From a virus, in the IMG/VR virus record IMGVR_UViG_3300007609_000017, positions 1 to 64,000 of that record: a stretch of DNA of 64,000 nt, one strand, 5' to 3'. Below are positions 38,751-46,942 of this stretch, piece by piece. A model generated the notes under the pieces. The model was given only the letters and a program-made list of their open reading frames with translations, ran no database searches and was not told the DNA's origin. How positions within the stretch are numbered: the stretch's first letter is position 1; each line of letters begins with the position of its first letter. Made by a program: the position numbers and the translations under genes.

Positions 38751-38779
38751 TTGTTTTTATTATTTATTGAGTGTATAAT
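38751..38779 (+). promoter_or_regulatory. Sigma70-like promoter for the gp55 operon
   Basis: TTGTTT (38751-38756) is followed by 17 bases and a perfect TATAAT (38774-38779), 33 bp before the gp55 start. The -35 matches weakly, the -10 fully. It is divergent from, and overlaps, the leftward late box. Confidence 0.5.
38761..38768 (-). promoter_or_regulatory. Late promoter-like box AATAAATA
   Basis: The minus-strand CAATAAATAATAA lies 26 bp ahead of the gp48/gp54-like gene and would start the long leftward baseplate operon. It has one difference from TATAAATA. Confidence 0.5.
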
Positions 38780-38796
38780 AACTCCATATAATTGGA

Positions 38797-38804
38797 GATA
38801 AATA
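38797..38804 (+). promoter_or_regulatory. Late promoter-like box GATAAATA
   Basis: GATAAATA lies eight bases before the gp55 start codon. One difference from TATAAATA, but the short distance would give almost no leader, so its use is uncertain. Confidence 0.3.
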
Positions 38805-38811
38805 TCAATCT

Positions 38812-39651
38812 ATGCGAATCAACTATCTAAACAACCGAGATATCCTCAAAGAAATTCACCGAAGCAAATGCACCTACAGCAGTTTTCTCAGCAAATACGA
38901 CAGCGACTGCGACTATATTGTCAGCGACTTGAGCGAGATCACAGCTCAGACTATTTCGCAGGCCAAACACAATCGTGCAGATAGAATCAGCAAAGCTGCT
39001 TACTACGATCATATCAAAGCACACGGCAAAAAAGATGTAAAAATGAGTGACTTTGACATTGATCCGTTGACTTACACAGACACTGATGTAGTATTTAGAT
39101 TGATGACTTTTGACCACGTCCCAGAAGAGCCGGGTCGTAAAAAAACAGTCAAGTCCGAAGCTGACAAACACACTAGACTGAACTTTCCTCCGTTCCAGCA
39201 CTATCGACTAGACGAAGAAGGCAACCTCAATCTTGTGGGAAAAAGCCACTGGAAAGGTGATGTACACACTGGCAAGTTCAGCAAGGATCACGGCAGAATG
39301 ACTGACGAACTGGGCAAAATGTTTTTGAAATTGTGTGACAGATATGGTACTAGAGCCAACTGGAGAGGGTACACCTACAATGACGAAATGAGAGGTCAAG
39401 CAATTGTCCAACTGGCCCATATTGGTCTACAGTTTGATGAAAGCAAAAGTCAAAATCCATTTGCATACTACACAGCAGCCATCACCAACAGTTTTACTAG
39501 AGTGCTAAACATTGAAAAGAAAAATCAAAACATTCGTGATGACATTCTAGAAATGAATGATTATAATCCCAGTTACACTAGACAGGCGGCGCACGAACAC
39601 GCTGTAGGTCTAGCTAGATTCAACGAAGCAGAAGGCCACAACGATGAGTAA
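38812..39651 (+). CDS. 55: Late-transcription sigma factor gp55
   Basis: This is a 279-residue protein. The C-terminal half contains LGKMFLKLCDRYGTRANWRGYTYNDEMRGQAIVQLAHIGLQFD and NPFAYYTAAITNSFTRVLNIEKKNQNIRDDIL, the region-2-like core of T4 gp55 that contacts host RNA polymerase and melts the TATAAATA box. T4 gp55 is 185 residues; the extra 90 or so residues here are in an N-terminal and middle extension rich in charged residues. It overlaps gp47 by 8 bp. It would direct expression of the head, tail and fibre operons in this window. Confidence 0.9.
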   Translation: MRINYLNNRDILKEIHRSKCTYSSFLSKYDSDCDYIVSDLSEITAQTISQAKHNRADRISKAAYYDHIKAHGKKDVKMSDFDIDPLTYTDTDVVFRLMTFDHVPEEPGRKKTVKSEADKHTRLNFPPFQHYRLDEEGNLNLVGKSHWKGDVHTGKFSKDHGRMTDELGKMFLKLCDRYGTRANWRGYTYNDEMRGQAIVQLAHIGLQFDESKSQNPFAYYTAAITNSFTRVLNIEKKNQNIRDDILEMNDYNPSYTRQAAHEHAVGLARFNEAEGHNDE

Positions 39652-40663
39652 TCTGTTCAATCGAGCAGCAATTTTCACAGACATACACTTCGGCAACAAA
39701 AGCAACAGTCATTCACATAACCAAGACTGTTTGGACTTTGTGGAATGGGCTATTGCTACTGCCAAAGCACACAACTGCGACACTGGTATGTTTTTGGGCG
39801 ACTGGCACCATCATCGAGCCAGCATCAACATTGCCACACTCAACTACAGTCTGCAAGCACTAGAGCAATTGGCCAACGGATTTGGACAATTTTTCTTTAT
39901 TCCAGGCAATCACGATTTGTACTATCGCGACAAACGCGATATTCAAAGCGCAGAGTGGGCAAGAAACATCAAAGGCATAGAAATTGTCAACGATTTTTTC
40001 AAAGAAGGTGATGTTAGCATTGTGCCTTGGCTGGTTGGCGACGATCACAAAAAGTTAAAAAAGATCGATGCAAAGTATATGTTCGGTCATTTTGAACTGC
40101 CGCACTTTTATATGAATGCAATGGTGCAAATGCCAGATCACGGCGAAGCCAGTTCAAAGGACTTAGTTGGTGTGGAGCACGTGTACAGTGGGCACTTTCA
40201 CAAGCGCCAAACGCAGGGCAACATCACATATATGGGCAACTGCTTTCCGCACAATTACGCAGATGCACACGACGATGACAGAGGACTAATGATTCTAGAC
40301 TGGCACAATGGGCCTACATTTATTCCCTGGCCAGGTGCACCCAAGTATCGCAAATACAAACTAAGCCAGCTGTTAGAAGAAGGTGGTGCTGATCGCTTGC
40401 TATCAGAAAAAATGTATTGTAGGGTCGATCTAGACATTGATATCAGCTACGAAGAAGCAGGATTTATCAAAGAAACATTTGTCGACAACTACAATCTGAG
40501 AGATCTACACCTGATACCTATCAAAAAACAAGAGCACGACAAAGAGTATTCAGGCGAAATTAGCTTTGAGAGTGTAGATCAAATTGTCAGCACAGAACTT
40601 AAACAGGTAGAGAGCGATTTTTACGATCCTAAAATTTTAATGGAGTTGTATCAGAACTTATGA
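39644..40663 (+). CDS. 47: Recombination nuclease subunit gp47 (Mre11/SbcD family)
   Basis: This is a 339-residue protein. The metallophosphoesterase motifs are present in order: FTDIHFG near residue 11, LGDWHHH near 50, PGNHD near 85 and SGHFHKRQ near 187, whose His and Asp residues bind the two catalytic metals. With gp46 it forms the phage Mre11-Rad50-like complex that resects DNA ends for recombination-dependent replication and host DNA breakdown. Length matches T4 gp47 (339). In this window gp47 and gp46 are separated by two accessory reading frames. Confidence 0.95.
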   Translation: MSNLFNRAAIFTDIHFGNKSNSHSHNQDCLDFVEWAIATAKAHNCDTGMFLGDWHHHRASINIATLNYSLQALEQLANGFGQFFFIPGNHDLYYRDKRDIQSAEWARNIKGIEIVNDFFKEGDVSIVPWLVGDDHKKLKKIDAKYMFGHFELPHFYMNAMVQMPDHGEASSKDLVGVEHVYSGHFHKRQTQGNITYMGNCFPHNYADAHDDDRGLMILDWHNGPTFIPWPGAPKYRKYKLSQLLEEGGADRLLSEKMYCRVDLDIDISYEEAGFIKETFVDNYNLRDLHLIPIKKQEHDKEYSGEISFESVDQIVSTELKQVESDFYDPKILMELYQNL

Positions 40664-41244
40664 ACACTGCAAACAAAAACAATCTAAGTAATCATATTCC
40701 AGAACAATTTTGCACATTATTAAGTAAACATTTTAAAATATTAGAATTTATAAACTTCCTGCAATTTGACCACAACTACGATGTTTTATACGAAAAATTA
40801 AGCAATTTAAAAAAACAAACATTTGATCGAAACGAAAAGATCATAATTGAACATTTTGATACAGATTATTACAAAAAGGATATACTAAAATATGGTTTAA
40901 TTTTGTATAACTTTTTTAGTATTGCAAAAACTTTAGACATTCCGCTTAGTGTTTTTGTATTTTTTTCTGGTCATTTTGGCATAAGCAAAGAAATAGACAA
41001 AATATTAGCCAATCATGACAAGAATGATAGACCGTTAATATTTGAAACATTTATCGAAAAACCAGTATATGATACCAAACCCAATGCATACAAAGATATT
41101 GATATTAATATTAACAAAATTAAATATCAAGGATTATCAATGATGGGTGCACCGCGCAGTCATAGATTTGCATTTTATAACTATTTGGTTAAAAATAATT
41201 TGCTAGATAAAATTGAAGTCAGTGTTAGAGCACAAGAAAAGTAA
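40660..41244 (+). CDS. N-terminal half of a split glycosyltransferase-like protein
   Basis: This is a 194-residue protein with very low GC (about 18-22% in sampled lines against about 40% in gp55). Its last 30 residues (MMGAPRSHRFAFYNYLVKNNLLDK) resemble the middle of a family of glycosyltransferase-like proteins in which a R-x-HR-x-x-x-x-x-L segment precedes the SEKTxRPI region. That second region is found in the next reading frame, so the two genes look like halves of one protein. Its stop overlaps the next ATG (TAATG). Its start overlaps the gp47 stop (ATGA). Function is inferred only. Confidence 0.55.
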   Translation: MNTANKNNLSNHIPEQFCTLLSKHFKILEFINFLQFDHNYDVLYEKLSNLKKQTFDRNEKIIIEHFDTDYYKKDILKYGLILYNFFSIAKTLDIPLSVFVFFSGHFGISKEIDKILANHDKNDRPLIFETFIEKPVYDTKPNAYKDIDININKIKYQGLSMMGAPRSHRFAFYNYLVKNNLLDKIEVSVRAQEK

Positions 41245-41792
41245 TGTTATACAAATCTGTCCTTACTATTGATCCTTTCACTAGAGTCAATGATAAGTTA
41301 TCAAGTACAATTGATCAAACGCCAGTGATCCAAAATGTAGTAAGCTCGGTTATTCCGGGCAAGCCCAATGATAAATCTACTCATTATCAAGCGGAATTTT
41401 ATAATGAATTTGGAGTTGACATTGTAACAGAAACTGTGTTTGATTATCCATATCCTTTTATTTCAGAAAAAACATTAAGACCCATTTCTAGCAAAAGACC
41501 ATTTATTATCATCGGAGCACCTGGCACTTTGAAAATGTTAAAGACAAAAGGTTTTACAACATACAGTAATATCATTGATGAGTCGTACGATGAAATCTCA
41601 GATCATGAATTAAGATTCTTTGCTGTTTGCGAATCTGTAAAAAAATTCACAAATCGGCCAATTGCTAAAATTAAACAAGATATTAAAAGTATTGAATCAA
41701 CTATTGAAGAAAATTTCCAAACATTAAAAAATTTACAAAACTTAGAGCTACAACGACTAGAAAAAATACTGAGAGAATATGTTAAAAATTAA
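41244..41792 (+). CDS. C-terminal half of a split glycosyltransferase-like protein
   Basis: This is a 182-residue protein. It contains IVTETVFDYPYPFISEKTLRPISSKRPFIIIGAPGTLKMLKTKGF and IIDESYDE, which resembles the nucleotide-sugar-binding region of fucosyltransferase-like GT-B proteins (TEK...P motif) found in many marine phages and bacteria. The C-terminal 50 residues are a coiled coil. It starts in the -1 frame relative to the preceding gene with a TAATG overlap, so translation probably restarts there. It overlaps gp46 by 14 bp. AT-rich like its partner. Confidence 0.6.
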   Translation: MLYKSVLTIDPFTRVNDKLSSTIDQTPVIQNVVSSVIPGKPNDKSTHYQAEFYNEFGVDIVTETVFDYPYPFISEKTLRPISSKRPFIIIGAPGTLKMLKTKGFTTYSNIIDESYDEISDHELRFFAVCESVKKFTNRPIAKIKQDIKSIESTIEENFQTLKNLQNLELQRLEKILREYVKN

Positions 41793-43548
41793 CAATCTTA
41801 CTGTTAAAAACTTTATGAGTGTTGGCAACCAGACACAGGCTATAGATTTCAATAGAGAAGATCTAACTTTAGTGCTGGGCGAGAATTTAGACACTGGCAG
41901 CGGCGACACTGGCAGTAGAAACGGCACAGGTAAAACCACTATTATCAATGCACTCAGCTATGGACTTTTTGGCAGTGCTCTAACTAATATTCGCAAAGAC
42001 AATTTGATTAATAAAACCAACGGAAAACATATGTTAGTTACCATTGATTTTGAGTGCAGTGGTACTGGCTATCGTATTGAACGAGGCAGAAAGCCTAATC
42101 TGTTGAAACTGTACATTAATGACTGCGAAAAGCAAGCAGAGGACGACAACAGCCAAGGCGACAGCAGAGAAACACAGGCAGAAATTGAGCAAATCTTGCA
42201 GATGAGCCATGACATGTTCAAACACGTGATTGCTTTGAACACATACACTGAACCGTTTTTAAGCATGCGTTCAAACGATCAAAGAAATATTATTGAACAA
42301 TTGTTAGGCATAACACAGCTCAGCGAAAAAGCAGATAGTCTCAAGGAACAAACAAAAGTCACACGCGATCAAATCCAACAGGAAGAATACAGAATTAAAA
42401 GTGTACTTGATGCAAACAAAAGAATCGAAGAACAGATTGAGAATTTACAACGTAGACAAGCACTATGGCAAAAGAATCATCAAAATAGTATAGATGAATT
42501 AACAAAAGCAATTCAAGAATTGTCACACGTGGATATTGAAATCGAACTACAATCACACGCAAAACTAGTAGAATACAACGAAGCAGTTGTTAAGAAATCA
42601 ACTGCACAACAGTGGATCGACAGCATAAATCGCGACATAACAAAACAAAACAAGCTACTAGAAACACTCAAAAAAGAAATTACTGATTTAGAATCGCACA
42701 CCTGCTATGCATGCGGTCAGCAATTGCATGATAATACACACGAAAAAATTCTAAAGGAAAAACAAGATTTACTGCAAGAAACTGCACTGAATATTTTGTC
42801 AGCCGAATCACAAAGAGACGAGCACACAAAAATATTAAGCGAAACAGTTGAAATTGACAAACCAGAGGTTTTTTACACAGATGTTAACGATGCCTACAAT
42901 CACAGAACAAGTGTAGAACAATTAGCATCAGAGTTAGAAAAAACCATACAACAAACAGATCCTTACTTTGATCAAATCAAAGAAATGAAAACCAATGCTA
43001 TTGAACAAGTAAACTACAATGAATTAAACAGACTGTCCAAGATAAAGGATCATCAAGATTTCCTATACAAGCTGCTCACTAACAAAGATAGTTTTATACG
43101 CAAACGTATCATTGATCAAAACATTAGCTTTTTAAACAGCAGATTAGATATGTACTTGGATAAATTGGGATTGCCGCACAACGTAGAATTTAAAAATGAT
43201 CTCAGCGTAGAAATTGCAGAACTAGGCAGACAACTTGATTTTGATAATCTCAGTCGTGGAGAAAGAACTAGATTAATTTTATCGCTAAGTTGGAGTTTTA
43301 GAGATGTTTGGGAACATTTATATCAAAGCATTAACTTGTTGTTTGTTGACGAATTAATGGACAATGGTTTAGATTCCAACGGTACTGATAATGCGCTCAG
43401 TGTGCTCAAACAGATGAGCAGGGAAAGAAACAAAAGTGTATGGCTGGTTTCGCACAAGGAAGACTTGGCTACTAGGGTACACAATATACTGAAAGTAATA
43501 AAAGAAAACGGATTCACATCTTACAATACAGATATCGAAGTAATATGA
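41779..43548 (+). CDS. 46: Recombination ATPase subunit gp46 (Rad50/SbcC family)
   Basis: This is a 589-residue protein. A Walker A-like SRNGTGKTT at residues 46-54 opens the ATPase head; the first position is Ser instead of Gly. Long coiled-coil arms flank a zinc hook CYACGQQL near residue 309. The second half of the head has LSRGERTRL (ABC signature) near 490 and LLFVDELMD (Walker B) near 517. It works with gp47 in end resection and recombination-dependent replication. Length is close to T4 gp46 (560). Its stop overlaps the next start by 4 bp. Confidence 0.95.
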   Translation: MLKINNLTVKNFMSVGNQTQAIDFNREDLTLVLGENLDTGSGDTGSRNGTGKTTIINALSYGLFGSALTNIRKDNLINKTNGKHMLVTIDFECSGTGYRIERGRKPNLLKLYINDCEKQAEDDNSQGDSRETQAEIEQILQMSHDMFKHVIALNTYTEPFLSMRSNDQRNIIEQLLGITQLSEKADSLKEQTKVTRDQIQQEEYRIKSVLDANKRIEEQIENLQRRQALWQKNHQNSIDELTKAIQELSHVDIEIELQSHAKLVEYNEAVVKKSTAQQWIDSINRDITKQNKLLETLKKEITDLESHTCYACGQQLHDNTHEKILKEKQDLLQETALNILSAESQRDEHTKILSETVEIDKPEVFYTDVNDAYNHRTSVEQLASELEKTIQQTDPYFDQIKEMKTNAIEQVNYNELNRLSKIKDHQDFLYKLLTNKDSFIRKRIIDQNISFLNSRLDMYLDKLGLPHNVEFKNDLSVEIAELGRQLDFDNLSRGERTRLILSLSWSFRDVWEHLYQSINLLFVDELMDNGLDSNGTDNALSVLKQMSRERNKSVWLVSHKEDLATRVHNILKVIKENGFTSYNTDIEVI

Positions 43549-44150
43549 ATATTGCAATAACAGGAACATCTAGCGGAATAGGCAAAGAATTGTCTTATTT
43601 GCTAAAACCTAACCATAATATCACCTCACTAAACAGGCAAATATTAAATCTGTCTGATTTGGATCAAGTTATTAATTTTAACTTACAATACTGTGATATT
43701 TTAATCAACTGTGCCGGCACAGACGAAGGGGGCAAGATTGATTTCTGCAATCATAAATTAAACGAAATAAAAAACATAATGCATACTAATTTAATTTCTC
43801 CTATGATGCTTACACATCACGCATTATCAAAAAATCCTAAATGTAAAATAGTAAACATTACAAGTACTAATAATAAAAGGTATTGGCCTGATGATCTAGC
43901 TTATAGTTTGACTAAGATAAGTTTGCATAATTTTTCAGAAATGATTCGTATAGAATATCCAAATACTAATATTCTTGAAGTTCAGTTAGGCCTTACTAAA
44001 ACAAATTTTAATCAAAATAGATATAAAAAACACAAAGATAGATATCAAGATATCTACAAAAATAAACACTTGCAAGCAGATTTTGTTGCACAAAAAATTT
44101 GTTCAGTGCTGTTTGATAACAGTATTAAGTTGATAGAGATTTCTCCATGA
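43545..44150 (+). CDS. Short-chain dehydrogenase/reductase
   Basis: This is a 201-residue protein. TGTSSGIG at residues 6-13 is the dinucleotide-binding glycine motif, NCAG near 56 is the structural NNAG motif, and ITST with YSLTK near 122 provides the catalytic Ser, Tyr and Lys. All signature residues are present, so it should be an active NAD(P)-dependent oxidoreductase, though shorter than typical SDRs (about 250). GC is low (27% in a sampled line). It overlaps both gp46 and the downstream radical SAM gene by 4 bp and probably acts on a metabolite also handled by that cluster. Confidence 0.85.
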   Translation: MNIAITGTSSGIGKELSYLLKPNHNITSLNRQILNLSDLDQVINFNLQYCDILINCAGTDEGGKIDFCNHKLNEIKNIMHTNLISPMMLTHHALSKNPKCKIVNITSTNNKRYWPDDLAYSLTKISLHNFSEMIRIEYPNTNILEVQLGLTKTNFNQNRYKKHKDRYQDIYKNKHLQADFVAQKICSVLFDNSIKLIEISP

Positions 44151-45244
44151 CTGATTATTGGCAATTATACCATTGGCATTTTGAAGTAAGTGGCAAATGT
44201 ACGTTGAAATGTCCTAGATGTCCACGCAATGATGCTCAACCAGTTCCGTGGATTAACAAAGAACTAGACCTAAAGTTTTTTCAAGACTTGTTTTCGCCTG
44301 ATATGCTAAAAAAAGAAGTGAAAAGGATTACTATGTGCGGCGACATTGGTGATCCTATTTATGCTAGTCAATACTTAGAAATTGTCGACTACCTTAAGAC
44401 ACACAATCATAAACTACATTTGTTTACAATCACCAACGGTAGCTACCGGAAGTCGGACTGGTGGAGAGACTTTGCTAAACTAAGCAACAAATACGACACT
44501 GTAAACTTTAGTATAGACGGCTTCGACAACTATAGTAACAATCTGTATCGCATCGGCAGTGATTGGGACAGTATTATGCAAGGCATGGATATTATGTGTA
44601 ACGAAAGTAAAGCCTTTGTAAATTGGGCTAGTATTGTTTTCAATTTCAACCAGGATAAACTTGATTACATTAAACAGCTTGCAACTACGAAGGGATGCGA
44701 CGGACTACAACTTACCTATAGTACAAAATTTGGAAGTAAATATAGTGAAGCATATGGTGGCAAAAATGATTCATTAGAACCACGTAGCGAATATATAAGC
44801 CCTACGCATCGATATGAAAGATATTTTTATAAATTAAGTGATAGGGATATTGATAATAAAGAATATCTATCATACAATTTACAACAGTTTAAAAATGTAA
44901 AGAAAAAACATAATTCTTATATTACGCCGATGTGCAGCATAGGTAATAGAGGATTGTATGTTAGTGCCGATGGAGTTTTACATCCTTGTAGTTGGGTAAG
45001 CTATCCTTATGATACCATTGCAACCGATAGAAAATCAATTCGTTTTGTGGATAGTTTTCACCAAGTTTACAGAGATAAACTTAATTTAAAAATCCGTAGA
45101 ATAGACGAAGTAATGGGCGACCCAGTGTGGAATTATTTGTTTAACACATTTGACAACGATTCCAAAGCTTGGGTTGAGTGCGAACAGAAATGCAATTGTG
45201 ATCTAGTAAATCAAGAATACGCAGTAGGGTGGTTGACAAATTAA
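44147..45244 (+). CDS. Radical SAM/SPASM protein
   Basis: This is a 365-residue protein. CTLKCPRCPRND near residue 17 gives the CX3CX2C cluster motif. MCGDIGDP near 65 stands where GGEP is usual. The C terminus has a SPASM-like region, CSIGNRGLYVSADGVLHPCSW, and a final CEQKCNCD. It shares the CPxCPRN signature with the 45612-46538 protein, so the two form a pair distinct from the left-hand array, where the cysteine domain is N-terminal. It is translationally coupled to the SDR gene. The substrate is unknown. Confidence 0.88.
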   Translation: MTDYWQLYHWHFEVSGKCTLKCPRCPRNDAQPVPWINKELDLKFFQDLFSPDMLKKEVKRITMCGDIGDPIYASQYLEIVDYLKTHNHKLHLFTITNGSYRKSDWWRDFAKLSNKYDTVNFSIDGFDNYSNNLYRIGSDWDSIMQGMDIMCNESKAFVNWASIVFNFNQDKLDYIKQLATTKGCDGLQLTYSTKFGSKYSEAYGGKNDSLEPRSEYISPTHRYERYFYKLSDRDIDNKEYLSYNLQQFKNVKKKHNSYITPMCSIGNRGLYVSADGVLHPCSWVSYPYDTIATDRKSIRFVDSFHQVYRDKLNLKIRRIDEVMGDPVWNYLFNTFDNDSKAWVECEQKCNCDLVNQEYAVGWLTN

Positions 45245-45302
45245 CATATTTCAATTTTTGATTATTAGTCAAAAATTAAATCTGAAGTTTATCTATTAGC
45301 TA

Positions 45303-45385
45303 TATAATATGCACAAACACTAGTAAATCTAAAAAACATGTTTACTATGTTTGAACTAACTTTGTTAAACTTATCACTGTATAAT
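45303..45385 (+). promoter_or_regulatory. Intergenic promoter region ahead of the histone-like gene
   Basis: The 181-bp gap 45245-45425 is the largest in this operon. It carries two TATAAT boxes (45303-45308 and 45380-45385) but no convincing -35 at the correct distance, and an AAGGAGAT ribosome-binding site just before the next gene. No terminator hairpin is seen. The gap likely starts a separate transcript. Confidence 0.4.
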
Positions 45386-45425
45386 ATAACTTAAATTAGT
45401 CCGATCATTTTTAAGGAGATCCTAA

Positions 45426-45611
45426 ATGACTATACACGAACAAATTGTAGAACAATTTGAAGCATACCTAGAAGAGAACGAAAAGTTTGAAGAAAAAGGC
45501 GTTAAAGCAGCTGCAACACGTGCTCGTAAAGCACTAGGCGAATTAGGCAAACTAGCCAAAACTCGTCGTGCTGAGATTCAAGCTAAGAAAAACGACATGG
45601 AAGGAAAGTAA
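45426..45611 (+). CDS. Hc1-like histone H1 family DNA-binding protein
   Basis: This is a 61-residue protein with a helical acidic first half and a basic second half: KGVKAAATRARKALGELGKLAKTRRAEIQAKK. This matches the histone H1-like Hc1 family (short Lys/Arg/Ala-rich helical proteins, first known from Chlamydia and seen in marine phages), which condense or bind DNA. A strong ribosome-binding site (AAGGAGAT) precedes it, suggesting high expression. GC is higher than in the flanking radical SAM genes. Its stop is directly followed by the TTG start of the next gene. Confidence 0.8.
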   Translation: MTIHEQIVEQFEAYLEENEKFEEKGVKAAATRARKALGELGKLAKTRRAEIQAKKNDMEGK

Positions 45612-46538
45612 TTGCTTCCTTGTGATATTTTTGAGCTACACATTGAGGCTAGTAATGCATGTAATGCAGATTGCCCAATGTGTCCCAGAAATGTCAACGG
45701 TAAAAAAATTAACCCAGATCTAATAATTAATAGCATTACATTAGACTGGGTTAAAAGCCATATCTCGTTGGAGTTAATTAACAATCTAAAAAAAGTTACT
45801 ATTATAGGTAGTCTAGGCGACCCGGCTTCTTGTACTGATCTTATTCCTATTATTAATTACATCAAGCAACACAACAACAATTGTGTAATTGGTTTAAATT
45901 CCAATGGAGGACTTAGATCTGAGCAATGGTGGGCCGATTTAGCGGGTTCATTGAACGGAATTTATGATTATACAGTCTTTTCCATTGATGGGCTGGAAGA
46001 TACTAACCACTTGTATAGAAGAAATGTAAATTGGCGAAAGCTTATTGCTAATGTGTCTTCTTATATAAATGCAGGTGGAAAAGCACATTGGGATATGTTA
46101 ATTTTTGAACACAACAAACATCAAATCGACAATTGTTTATCGTTGGCAAAACAATTAGGATTTACTTGGTTTAGAACCAAGCTAACAGATCGATGGGACA
46201 TGTATGACCCAAATATTATAGGTGTGTTTCCGGCAGAAGAATACCTGTCTATTGATTACAACAACATTACTAATATAATCTGCGAAAAAGAAAGAGACAA
46301 CAGTCTATATTTAGACAGCAATAAAAATGTATGGCCTTGTTGTCACTTATCAGAAGCACACGCTTCGAAAAATCACCACGACAAAGATGTAAAAAAATAT
46401 TCAGCTGATGAATTATTAACTGTTTATAAAGAGAAACTAGATACAACACCATTTTATACTTGTAAAAGGACCTGTGGGATTTTAAAAAAGACTACTGTGA
46501 AAAGATCACAATGGAAAAAAGAAATTCAAATAAAATAA
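45612..46538 (+). CDS. Radical SAM protein with C-terminal cysteine cluster
   Basis: This is a 308-residue protein. CNADCPMCPRN near residue 17 is the CX3CX2C motif. GSLGDP replaces GGEP near 65, and SIDGLEDTNHLYRR near 125 parallels SIDGFDNYSNNLYRI in the 44147 protein, so they are paralogues. The C-terminal part has NVWPCCHLSEAH and CKRTCG, a reduced SPASM-like site. The start is a TTG immediately after the stop of the Hc1-like gene; no ATG precedes the radical SAM motif in this frame. This TTG start implies translation coupled to the histone-like gene. Confidence 0.83.
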   Translation: MLPCDIFELHIEASNACNADCPMCPRNVNGKKINPDLIINSITLDWVKSHISLELINNLKKVTIIGSLGDPASCTDLIPIINYIKQHNNNCVIGLNSNGGLRSEQWWADLAGSLNGIYDYTVFSIDGLEDTNHLYRRNVNWRKLIANVSSYINAGGKAHWDMLIFEHNKHQIDNCLSLAKQLGFTWFRTKLTDRWDMYDPNIIGVFPAEEYLSIDYNNITNIICEKERDNSLYLDSNKNVWPCCHLSEAHASKNHHDKDVKKYSADELLTVYKEKLDTTPFYTCKRTCGILKKTTVKRSQWKKEIQIK

Positions 46539-46942
46539 AAGATTATTTGATTGTGAGTGTTTACGAACCGTCTATATCAATGCTTCGCGTTGAAATCAAT
46601 AACCAAGTTGTATCTACTAAAAAGTATAAAAACAATTTTTACTTTAAAGCACAAAATCAAAGCAATGTTAAAATATTTTTTGAACCGTGGAAAATAAAGC
46701 CTTTAATTAGATTTAATCATCACTTAGTGGACTATAGTTTAGTAAATATAAGTCAATACGATCATATGTTAGAACTTAACGTAAACACTAATTACTTAGA
46801 ACAGTATTTTAAAAAAATAGTCGAGCACAAAAAAGTCTATTTTTTAAGTCAAAAAATGGATATAAACTTAGTTGACAACTTTATTGGTGTGGATGTAAAC
46901 TATACTGATATAGTAAATGATATAAAAAGAAAACTAAAGTGA
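46511..46942 (+). CDS. Unknown protein between radical SAM genes
   Basis: This is a 143-residue protein, Lys/Asn/Tyr-rich, with one of the lowest GC contents in the window (17% in a sampled line). It has no cysteine, no membrane segment and no recognised motif; it looks like a small beta-rich domain. It overlaps the upstream radical SAM gene by 28 bp and its stop overlaps the GTG start of the downstream one. It may be an accessory subunit, but nothing in the sequence proves a role. Confidence 0.65.
   Translation: MEKRNSNKIKDYLIVSVYEPSISMLRVEINNQVVSTKKYKNNFYFKAQNQSNVKIFFEPWKIKPLIRFNHHLVDYSLVNISQYDHMLELNVNTNYLEQYFKKIVEHKKVYFLSQKMDINLVDNFIGVDVNYTDIVNDIKRKLK

Noticed and set aside
41225-41250. 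Programmed frameshift between the two glycosyltransferase halves
   Set aside because: The frame relation is -1 but no X XXY YYZ heptamer pairs well at GAA AAG; TAATG restart or mutation fits better.
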